Positions 23,343-33,537 of a stretch of DNA of 64,000 bases are shown piece after piece; the stretch's first letter is position 1, and every line of letters starts with the position of its first letter. Made by a program: the position numbers and the translations under genes. A model generated the notes under the pieces. The model was not told the DNA's origin, did not search any database, and saw only the letters and a program-made list of their open reading frames with translations. The DNA lies in assembly GCA_029204225.1 (NCBI GenBank), contig CM055095.1, positions 23,851,641 through 23,915,640 on the forward strand, read 5' to 3'. The stretch is from Diphasiastrum complanatum (taxonomy: Eukaryota > Streptophyta > Lycopodiopsida > Lycopodiales > Lycopodiaceae).

Positions 23343-24207
23343 TGTGAAATTTCAGAGAAATAAAGACCAAGAATGGATCTAGATCAGATCCTCAAGAGGT
23401 GTTGGAAGCTAGATTACATGGTCTACTAATCAACCAATGATTAGATCTAGAATTAGATCAATTTCCCATCAAAAATCTAGCAAGAACAACAAGCAAATGA
23501 TTAAACTTGAGACCTACTGCCTTCACACGTGTGAAGAACAGTACCTGTACGGAATTACAGCAGAGAGTGAAGTACACAAGTGTTAGAAAGCAATAGAACC
23601 ATAAAATCACAACACAAATATGAGAATACTCAAGATATGCCTCCAAAACCAAGATCTTGCCTCATTGATTTCTCAAAGTGGATCCATCATGGATTAAATA
23701 CAAAAATCATCATACTCTCTCTCTAAGCCACTTCCAGCACGTGTGAGACAGGTCATAGTGCTTATCCATATCCACTTTGGCTAAGATTCCATTAATTTGC
23801 CACATCATCATTGGTGGCTAGTGTTGACCTTCTAGATTCCTACAAATTAGGAGATAGGTCCTACAATCTAGGAGATTTGACTTTTGACATGTATGAAAAC
23901 TATATACAATGGATCTGAACTTTCTATATGATATTTCACACGTGGGAGACCACTCCTACCCATGTGATATAGCATTTTCTACCACTAGAATGGTGCCAAG
24001 TGTCATAATACTACTAAACTAGTTCTTGGCCAATTTAGCCACTAGTTTCCAAATTAAATGATATGTACAACATTTATGATCTATCTAAATGATTTAGGCA
24101 TAGATTTCACACGTGGGAACAGGCTCCACACATGTCTAATGATGATAGGTACAAGTCATTATGGTATTTACAAGATTTAACCAAGTTAGCTTTTGCCAAT
24201 TTTAACA
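23343..24207 (-). repeat. 5' LTR of element B
   Basis: This is the second 865-bp copy, offset exactly 4844 bases from the first. The primer-binding site TGGTATCAGAGCC abuts it on the internal side. The palindrome CTTCACACGTGTGAAG is at 23521-23536. Confidence 0.93.
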
Positions 24208-24894
24208 ATACCAAAAATAAAAAGGGTTTCAGAGGATCAGTTGTCATATTGTCATATTTTTGTCAAAAAAGTCACTTTTTTTGCAAAATTACCAGTAATA
24301 CTCTTGATCCTTCACCAAAACCTTCGCCGAGTTTCCAGAACATTCTATTTATAGTGAAATACTATTTTTGAGTTCAGCGAAGATTCTTCTCGATCTGATC
24401 ACAGAAAATCTTGAAGTTTACCCTCGCCAAACTACAGAAACTATAATTTCTTGTGTCAGAAACCTTCGCTCGTTTGTCCATAGTTTTATCTATGTCAGAT
24501 CTTTCACTTGAGAGGTCGGCAAAGGTTATTTCCCAAGAAATTGTCAGAAAAATTGTTCAGAGAGTTTTTTTGTTTTCTTCCCAAAATAGCACTGTTGGAC
24601 CTTCGCCGAGCCAACCTTCGCCTAGTGAACCTGCGCCAGTCCTATTTTTAGTTTCTGATTTTCCAGATCAAGTCTTTGTCAAAATTTGGATCAAATCTGA
24701 TATATTCTGATTTGGATTCTGAGATATTTATCATTTTTGAGAAGTATCGATTTATCGAATTTCGAAAACTTTTTCATAGAATCAGATTCTTGAAAAGTGG
24801 AATATATCTAGTAGATCTGATCTGACATGGTTTTTGATTGAAAAATATAGATCCAATCTCATTATCTATTTGATCTAAATTTGTAAAGATGGTT

Positions 24895-26800
24895 GCCCCT
24901 GGAGCTGCTCCTAGAGGTGCTCCATAGGAAGTCAATAATCCAATTATTGTTAGAAGAGCACCCCTATTGGATCTACCCAAATATAATGGATTAACATATC
25001 CAGTTAGATTTCTTCATATCTATGCTGAATCCTGTGAAGTCTATGGCGAGATTTATCCTCAAGATAAACTTAAGCTGTTTCCTATGGCCTTAACAGGTGC
25101 AGCACAAGATTGGTACTATAATCAAGATGAAACTGAGTGTACAGATTGGGAGGTTGTTAAAGGAGCCCTCATCACATGATTCAAACTGTGAAAGTTTATG
25201 GAAGACCCTTTCCTAATGTTAAGTAAAATTAAAATGGGAAAGCGGGAAATGGTTCGAGATTACATTGAATGGGTGAAACGTCTCAGATCTGAATGCGAAC
25301 CTGAGCTGATTAACGAGAATGTCATGATTACGTGGTCTTTGTCAGGCCTACCTAAACGGATCAAACGTGAGCTAAAATGCCATAATGAATATGCACTCTT
25401 GCAAAATGCTATGGACGATGCAATTCAGGAGGAGGATGAAGATTCAGATGATGAGCCAAATATCAGTATATTGTCGTATACAGCAGTGCAGACCACTACG
25501 AAATCCACCACTATTGCATCAACGAATGCCAACGCTACTGCAGAAATGATGCTCAATGAGTTCGAGAAACTTGGGAAGAACCAGCCAAAACAGATGGAAA
25601 AGTTGCAGTCACAATTTGATGAGAAGATCGAAGCATTGGAAAATTTCCACGAACAAGCGAACAAGGAACCTGAGAAGTTCGCAAAGACTTTTCCTACCAG
25701 GGAAAATGTCTGGTGTTCTATTTGTACAGGAAATCACACAGTGAACGAGTGTCCTCAATTGAAAAAATGAATGGAAATCAGTGTTTGCCATATGTGTAAT
25801 TCACCTGACCATGAAACTGCTTTTTGCAACTTCAACCCTCGGATAATTTAGCAATGATATGCACAAATGGGATATCGAGAACCACAATATGGAGGAAATC
25901 CAATAGCAAGACCTCGACAACCTGCTCTTGGATACCCGGAACGTTTAACTTTACCTGCCCCACCAAAGCACTTCGCTCCTCCTGCCAATTTGATGGAACC
26001 CAAACTTTACAGAAGTGTTGAGCAATGGAACTATGCAAATGATCAAGCAAGTGGATCTTCAGAACAATATTCTATTTATGTTGTCACTCAACAACAAGCC
26101 TCTAGAAATTGGACCAGAGCACCACTTGGATGCTTTGCATGCAGAGAAAATCACAGAGTTGCAGAATGTCCAAATAAAGAGAAATTTGTACCATTCTATC
26201 GTGACTGTGGTTATGGGCATTGCTATAAAGACTGTCCAGCAAGACCGAAGCCACCACCAGCTACAGCACTTGTAAATTTGATAACAATCAAGCAAAGACC
26301 AGTAGCTTAGAATAAACCAAGTGCACCCTTGATGGCGGTCACCAGAGCACAGAAGCAAAAGGAACCAGTCGTGGATTCAGTACCTGCTGATTCTATACCA
26401 TTGAACGATATACCAACAACATCGGGAGTCTATCCAAATATTAATGCAGAAAAATGAAGATATCAGGATATGAGACAGTGGATTCAACATCTGCAAGAAG
26501 AAGAGGAGCTTGAAGCTGCTAAAACAACAGCTGAAGTTCGGTCTTCACCATTGCAGCCTCCAAGAAAATTACGTATGGATATGAATGATCAGTTACATCA
26601 TCATGAAGAACCCTTCGAGATGACTGAACCGGAAGCACCGCAAACAGAACTACTCATGAATATTTTGTCTAGCAAGATCAATATTTCATTGGGAGAGTTC
26701 CTGAAGTTGGTGCCAAAAGCAAAAGAAGTCAGCGCAAAAGTTAGCTCAAGTCGAACCAGAAATCCATCAGGAGCCACTTTTTTGTGCTGGATTTGAAGAA
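24895..26800 (+). pseudogene. Gag region of element A (fossil)
   Basis: The N-terminal half has the gag-type LTGAAQDWYYNQD and VRDYIEWVKRLRSECEPE. It then has an acidic patch EEDEDSDDEPN and a coiled-coil-like stretch. Four Cys/His knuckles follow: CSICTGNHTVNEC, CHMCNSPDHETAFC, CFACRENHRVAEC and CRDCGYGHCYKDC. A Pro-rich linker and the block MNILSSKINISLGEFLKLVP come after. Broken in several places and not expected to be functional. Confidence 0.8.
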
Positions 26801-27199
26801 TCTAACGAAGTACTCCATGTTGGAGCCGCATGAAGTACCAGATTTAATCATGTTTTCACATGATGGCATGGGTGGAGGACACTTCTCTATAGATATTACT
26901 GTTCACAAACTTTTACAATCATGTTGTTGGTGGCCTACGCTTCATAAGGACACAGCTTTTTATGAGAGAGAAAGAGAGAAAGAGAAAGAGTAAGCTATTT
27001 TTGTTGTGGATCATAATGTTAATGGATGTAGAGTTAATGGATGTTAGAGTTAGGTTTAGATCCTCCATTCATGTTGAAATCTGAACTATACTATCGCTCT
27101 CATGGAAATGAACCTACGCGTGACAACTAACTTTCTCTCTTTGATGCTAGATTGACTAGATCTTGGATTCAAGTTAGGCAAGGAAAGAAACCCACTACA

Positions 27200-27480
27200 T
27201 TCCATGTCAAGGCCAGTTTGTAACTAATAACTTTGAGAGGACCAAGACACTCATGTTGAGACATGTGGAGTACTGCATGGCTTGTGATGGTTTTATGCAT
27301 GAGGAAAGCATGGGATATGTGATCTATGAGATGTTGCATGGGTGCATGCACAAGCTTCTTACACTTATGTATACGGGTATAGACACGCCCTCCTCCATTC
27401 TAAGCTTGGCTTTGGTTGCTAGTTTCTCTCATCTTCTCAAGTATTTATGTGCCATGGCGTGAGGGTGAGGTGTTTGTCGG
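27200..27480 (+). mobile_element. Continuation of fossil R's LTR beyond element A
   Basis: It resumes with TTCCATGTCAAGGCCAGTTT and is alignable, with divergence, to the R-family LTR at 33068-33537 read on the minus strand. Its end is not sharp. Confidence 0.55.
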
Positions 27481-27624
27481 AAAGTGGTGTTGTGGAAGAT
27501 AGGTCTAGCTCGAAAAGAAACGAACTCAAAATGAAATGAATGAAAATAATTTGAGTGTCTAGAAAGAAAACATTTTGTGCATGGCGGAATAAACTATTTT
27601 CATCTTTCCATTGCATGACCACGC

Positions 27625-29333
27625 CTATCAATTTCAAACAAATCAATAGTGATAGAAATCACGTTTGAACTTATAGTAACTAACTTCAGCCACCCAGATA
27701 AAGAGAAATGTCAGAGAGGACTGATCTTCCAGCAAGCAATAAGAAGTGCAAAAACTTTCATGCAGGGCAGCGACACTCCTGTTGCTCCAACCTCCTAGAC
27801 TCATTGCTCCAATTCTGGCCCAACTCAGCTTTCAACAATTGATCTGCAACCTATTTCAAACAACTCATTCACATGAAGAATCGTTTGCAAGACAACAATC
27901 CATTGAATCATAACTGAGGTTCCCAACCCGGGTCACACTGTCACCTCCACACACGCTGTCACAGGCAGAACAGACTCAAGAAGGAAATTAAAAACTGAGG
28001 CAGGTAACCTCCATCCAGACATACTCTCTAGAGGATTCAGGGAAAAAACTTTCCATCCTCAACATGCAATTGACTAATCATGTTCTGGCCAAGCGACTGC
28101 AGGACACGGCTAACTGTCCATCACTCAGAAAATTGGGACTTCAAAAGTTCAGAAACTTTGTCTACAAGTTCTTCCAATCTATGTTCCTAAGCATGCAGAT
28201 TCACTGGAGGATCTACCTAGGTAAACCATTTGATCCTCAATCTGCAGCCACCAGAATTCTAACCAATATTGTCTACAGTCCATAGAAGCTGAAAAGAATC
28301 AAATTCATTGACAATTTTACTATGAACTTAAACAAGATGTCAGAATTTGGAACATTATGGACTAACACATGTATCCAAGCAGAATCCAACCTTGAACCAA
28401 GCAACAGAATCTCACATAGCAGATCCTTCTACATCATTTGAAAGTTTTCTCAAGAAACTGGAAATTACTAGTGAACTCACACAAATTCTTAGCATCTTAC
28501 AATCAAAATTAACGTTGTAGAAGAGCACTCTACCATAATTTCACAAAGTATGTTACTTATCCGGAATTTGTGAATCCAACTCCATAATTCCCTTGAGAAA
28601 AAATAGCACTCCAACCGGGATGTAATCCAAGCGCTTCAACTTCCAAATTGATGTAGGCTTGTCTCCATCCTATCCAAGACCGCATCTTAGCCGAGCTCTG
28701 ATACCAATGTAATAACTAAATAGGATTGCCTCTAAGATGAGGATAGGAGAACACAAAAAGAGAGTCTATGGAGCCAAACCACCCAACCAATCCTAGATCA
28801 AACCTGGATCTAGCCCCCAAGCCATGCCATGTGAAGCAAGAGGAGAAGAGAGAACCTGGTAACCTAAACTCAATATGTCGACGGGAGAATCCCCACCTCA
28901 TTATATAGAGAGTATCAATTGGTTATCTTGACATCCAAAGTCTCTTTGGTCTCAAGTTCGAGCCTCCCCTTGGAAACCAAGAAGCATTATATAGAGAGTA
29001 GAGTCCTGTGCATGAAACCATGCAATCTCCATGCAGGTAAACTATAAATAGATCACACCTCTTCATGCAGTCTTCCTGCCTATATCTGTCACACAGACAT
29101 GCAATCCTCCAAATGTCTCAATTAGAGTGTCTGGGTCCTCTCAAGGTAATTAGTCACAAATTGGCCTTGACATGAAATTAAATCATGGCGTGACCAATAA
29201 TCCCGAGTACTGGAGGGCCGGTCTACCATATTAAGACTATTGTAGGTTCTTAACTGAATATGGCCATAACACTATCAATTTTAAACAAATCAATAGTGAT
29301 AGAAATCACGTTTAAACTTATAGTAACTAACTT
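27625..29333 (-). mobile_element. R-family fragment (LTR, primer-binding site, leader) flanked by a 62-bp direct duplication
   Basis: The LTR is 28708-29271 (564 bp). On the minus strand it is followed by the initiator-Met primer-binding site TGGTATCAGAGC at 28695-28706 and by leader sequence down to about 27687, where no coding region is recognised. The fragment is flanked by two copies of a 62-base sequence, 27625-27686 and 29272-29333, differing at about two positions. That is far longer than the usual 5-bp target duplication. Broken. Confidence 0.75.
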
Positions 29334-30100
29334 TGAAATCGCCAGTACTACAGTGATTACGTAGCCAAACAATTAAGCATCGAAAATTATCAGACAAATA
29401 ATTAGTTGTGAATTATTCGTGAATTAGTCACGAAGAAATACAGAAATGCATACATTTTGAGATGAAAAATTGATCGCAATAAAGGATAGTATTGATTCAA
29501 TATGAAAACGTAACAGAAGTAAATGAGTACAATAAGTTGCGGATCGAAGCCGCATATTCTATGCTATCTCTGAGCGGCTAAAATGAAAGTCTGAATTAAG
29601 CGCAATGCTGATAAGCAGTAGCGCAATAACAATATCTAAAACAACTCTAAGAAGTGAGCTAGAATGCTCAGGAGTGTTGAAGCTCACAAGCTTGAGAGAG
29701 AGAGAGAGAGAGCTAACTATTTAAATGTTTATGATAATCTTCAACTTCTGATGATCATGATTATGATGATAAAACTGTATGAATATGAACAACTATTTAT
29801 ACTAAGAAATTAGGTAATCAATTGCGATCGCTAGTTGGCTGGTGATCAGCTGGCATCCATCCGGTCCTTGTCATTGATTGTTGATAAGCGGTGAAATTGG
29901 CCGTAAACGTTCTGTCTGCATAAATGAACCAAAACTGTAGCTCTGTAGAAATGAACTAAAACAGTCACAAGCTAACGGTGTGCCACCCTTTTTATGCTAC
30001 TACTTCAATGTTTATTATTAAAAATGTGGTTTGGTACATAGTTAAAGATTCCACTAAGTAAAAAAGATTTCAAATCAATTAATTTTTTTGTAGCCAACCT
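29334..30100. other. Gene-free repeat-like DNA
   Basis: AT-rich sequence with a short GA run at about 29695-29711. No coding region is recognised. It may be old LTR-element sequence. Confidence 0.4.
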
Positions 30101-30103
30101 AGA

Positions 30104-30760
30104 TAGCACGCCGGCGTGCTAAGCGGTACACCGAATTTTTTTTTTTTTTTGTGCAGCCCAATCCAGATAGTACGCCGGCGTGCTACCTGGATTGGCTGCA
30201 AAAAAATTTCTCATTTCATATAGCACGCTGACATGCTATCTTGGTTGGCTGCAAAAAAAAATTATCATTTCATATAGCACGCCGACGTGCTATCTTTAAA
30301 GGCTGTAATTTTTTTTTTTTAGTTGTTTTACTTAGCACGTTGGCTTACTATGTTGGGAGGTTAAATAAATATTTTGAAATAATGTTTTTACTCAAAATTT
30401 AGTTCTCAAATGTGTCAAAATAGCTTTTCTATTTTATAATTTACTTGGCTACCTCATCGGCATGCTAGCTGAATCAACTCTAGAAAGAAATTTATGTTTT
30501 CAAAAAGTTTTTCAAAAAAACTTCATGTTTTTGAAATAAAAAATTTGCAAGCTAGCACACCGGCATGCTATCTTTTACAACTGTAAGGATAGTTTTTTTT
30601 AAAATAAAAGTGAACCTATATTTATAGAGTAACAAAGTATTTTGTGATGGACCTATTTAGAATTTGATGGATAGTCAAAATTTTAAGTATGCATCAAACC
30701 ATCATTCTTGTTTTTAAAAAATCATATAGTGGCATAGAAAGAGTAGCACACCATGTGCTA
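30104..30760. repeat. Array of degenerate 18-bp palindromes (TAGCACGCCGGCGTGCTA)
   Basis: A perfect 18-bp palindrome at 30104-30121 recurs with changes at 30168-30185, 30221-30238, 30275-30292, 30333-30350, 30450-30467, 30553-30570 and 30744-30760. The first five are 53-64 bases apart and are separated by TTGGCTGCA-like sequence and long A or T runs. The second copy sits in a longer imperfect hairpin, about 30153-30199, with GCAGCC/GGCTGC arms. The palindromes are GC-rich in AT-rich surroundings. No known element class matches. Confidence 0.85.
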
Positions 30761-33067
30761 CCATTTTGTTGGAGCATTTCATGGAAGAAACTCGCAAAAC
30801 TCGCAAAAAATTTACTCGTACAATGTCAAAACCCCACCTGACCCAGTGACCTAAACAGAAGAATTAACACGGTTCAACATGACATTCTGATCCTTCCCGG
30901 TTAGTGAAAGCTTCAAAACCCTACTGATGCATCAACTTTAGGGACAAGCTTTTGTCAACTAACAGATCCAGTGTATTCCATCTATCAAATTCTACTTCTA
31001 ACATCACAATTGACATCCAAAACTGTGGATAACTCAATGGTTACAAAGATATCAGTTACGAATTCAACCAAATGAATTCTATTCAAGAAATCAATATTTG
31101 GTATTAAGCAATTTTTTACTAGGATTGCCAAATTTTAACTGCGAAATACATTTCCCGATCACATTACTACCACTGATGTCCACTCTTCTTCCTCCCATAA
31201 GATTTTCAGTTCTCGAAAATCTATTTCAGCTAAGGTACTCAGAAGATGTAACGACATCAATAAATGTTTAAAGTGAATTACTGTAGGAAAAGTCTGAAAC
31301 AATTTCATTTTTATCCTATACCTGGGTTGAATCACTGATATAGAAAAATCATCCACTAGTACTTATTACAGTACCAGTTTGATCTTTTGCATACAATTCA
31401 CCATGGGATTTACCTGAAAATGAAATCAGTTTGTTACTTTTAATCAGTTCCTATCAATTACAAATTTTCCAAAGAAATTGGATTGTTTTCTCCTTTTTAT
31501 TGACTGGTTTGGCATTACTCCGTCAATAAATCTAGGAAAAACACATGCTTCCAAAGTTTAGTCACCATCAAGCACAGTACTAGAAAAATTAAATTTTCTT
31601 GAACCGGGTACTGTCTTGGAAAAGGTAGCCCATGAGGAACGAATATCTTGATGTCAATCTTAAATCTATGAACCAAATTCATAAAAAGACTGTTAGGATA
31701 GCAAAAATTATATCATCCCACTCATTCTTGGTTATGGCCTAGAGAATCAATAAATAAAGTTTACTTATGGTCATCCATTATTACTTATCAATTTGATTTT
31801 CATGCATTATTGGAAAAGTAGCCAATGATGGAATAACCATTATCAATCATAGGTTCTCTTCACATGAAAAACAATTCAATACCTTATTAGACCCCATAAA
31901 GGTTTATTTGGATAACCAAAATTAAAACCCCAATGCAATGTCTTTCTCAATAATGCAAAAAGCCATAACATTTACTTTAAAGGCATGCAACAAGCATTGA
32001 TGCTGACAAACAAGCAATTAGCCCAACAGCTGACCATCCACATGCATCAATCCAACTTTAACACCCAAAAAAGGAAGAAAAAAAAAATCTATGCCAAAAT
32101 GGAAAAAGACACACACCCCCACAAAGGCTCCAAAGCAGTGTAGGAAAGTGTAGTTATTCAGAGGTATGGATTACTGGAAGGATACGCCTCCTTCATGAAA
32201 AACAGTCCCTATCACTCCCCTTGTTCTCCTTCGGCTCTAAATCAATGACATCTCTTTGCTGAAGATTTCTCTATAGGGCGAAAACAGCAGTTTGATGGTT
32301 ATTTGCAGGAATCAAGCTTCCACAGCCACCCATTAGTGCACTAACTTGCCTCATAAATGGATGTCCAACTTACTGATGGACAGCGAGTACTGGTGTTGCT
32401 AACACATCATGCAAGCAGTTGGATAAGAACAAAGCAAGGGTTTCTAAAAGCCATTCATTTCTTTCATGAACTTATTTGTAGGTTCATTAACCGGGGTTAC
32501 ACTCTTTACCATCAAGCATTCACCAAGACCAGTACAATACTGTCTTGCAGGGAACATCACCTCAGGGAAGTGGTTAATCTCTTTCACATCACAGACAAGT
32601 ATTGTGCTCAACAAATAATTAGGACAGTAACTGTAATTCCCATCAACGTTCTTGAACATGCAGGTTAAACATGAGGATTATAAACAAAAAAAAGCATTAA
32701 TCCTCACATGCATTCACTGGAATAATGCTCTTAGCTATTAACAGTCCATACAAACTGGATAAATTGATTTGCCTTTAATCTGCCTATGAACAAAACTAGA
32801 AAACACGATTAAGAACATTATGGGCTATGCATGCATCCAAATTTTAAATCAAATAGAATATAGCAGCATCTATAACGAAATCGTACTCGTAGAAAAACAT
32901 GCCAAAAAATAGGAATTAGTGACTTCAAAATAGAATTTCTCTTGAGAATTCAGCACTCCAACCAGGACGCAAATCCAAGTGCCTCAAACTTCCAATCTAA
33001 TATAGAGCTTGCCTTTGATCCCTTCGATCCAATCCAAGACCACATCTTAGCCGAGCTCTGATATCAA
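30761..33067. other. Gene-free stretch, partly R-family leader
   Basis: 32930-33067 resembles 28600-28707 and is the minus-strand leader next to an R-family 5' LTR, including a slightly altered Met-type primer-binding site at about 33055-33066. No gene is recognised in the rest; the open frames at 31159-31356 and 32357-32668 look fortuitous. Confidence 0.45.
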
Positions 33068-33537
33068 TGTAAAGACCACTAGGGAAAACCCCTAAGATGA
33101 GGATAGGAGAAACACAATAAGAGAGACTATGGAGCCAAACCGCCCAACCAAACGTGGATCTAGCCCCCAAGCCATGTCATGTGAATGCTAGAGGAGAAGA
33201 GCTCAACTGGTAACATGAACCCCAAGTTGTCGATGGGAGAATCCCTACCTCATTATATAGAGAGTAGATTCTTGTCCATGAACCCATGCAATTCCCATGC
33301 AGGTCAACTATAAATAGGTCACAGCTCTTCATGCAGTCCTCTTGCCTATATCTGTCACACGTACATGCACTACTCCATATGTCTCAATTAGAGTGTCTGG
33401 GTCCTGACAAGGTTATTAGTCACAAACTGGCCTTGACTTGGAATTAAATCTCGACATGACCAACAATCTCGAACATTGGAGGGCCAGTCTACCATATTAG
33501 GACTATTCCATGTCCTTAGCTGAATATGGCCATAACA
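33068..33537 (-). repeat. R-family LTR (470 bp)
   Basis: On the + strand it begins TGTAAAGACC and ends GGCCATAACA. It aligns along its length with 28708-29271 apart from an extra ~90 bases present only in that copy. A primer-binding site on the low-coordinate side marks it as a minus-strand 5' LTR. Confidence 0.75.

Larger units (their letters stand above)
18499..24207 (-). mobile_element. Element B: young non-autonomous LTR element, looks whole
   Basis: Two LTRs, 18499-19363 and 23343-24207, each 865 bp, appear identical by eye and are collinear with no length difference. Both flanks carry ATACC (18494-18498 and 24208-24212). The element reads on the minus strand: the 5' LTR is 23343-24207, and the initiator-Met primer-binding site TGGTATCAGAGCC lies directly inside it at about 23330-23342. 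A polypurine tract abuts the other LTR at 19364-19376. Inside are a ~1.8-kb leader without genes and one long ORF. No protease, integrase or reverse transcriptase was seen, so movement would need enzymes from another element. LTR identity implies a very recent insertion. Confidence 0.92.
17223..27199 (+). mobile_element. Element A: gypsy LTR retrotransposon (tRNA-Asp primed), broken, with element B nested inside
   Basis: The 5' LTR is 17223-17955 (TGTTGGAGGG...CCCACTACA). It is followed at 17960-17977 by a primer-binding site TGGCGCTGTTGCCGGGGA, complementary to tRNA-Asp as in Athila/Tat-type gypsy elements. Gag lies in 24895-26800, an integrase zinc-binding relic in 26820-26960, and a partial 3' LTR ends at 27199. 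Flanks 17218-17222 and 27200-27204 are both TTCCA, a 5-bp target duplication inside fossil R's LTR. Most of pol is absent and the element has several breaks. It belongs to the same family as the composite at 52267-64000. Confidence 0.9.

Noticed and set aside
23458-23652. 64-codon ORF repeated exactly at 18614-18808
   Set aside because: It lies within the identical LTRs of element B and is repeated only because the LTR is repeated; nothing suggests coding.
28945-28985. Possible tRNA gene
   Set aside because: Only a B-box-like stretch is present; no acceptor stem or A box could be paired.
30104-30760. CRISPR-like array
   Set aside because: Units are degenerate palindromes with variable spacing in plant nuclear DNA and there are no cas genes; spacers are A/T runs and shared sequence, not unique.
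32357-32668. 103-codon + strand open frame
   Set aside because: No recognisable domains and no gene context; likely chance.
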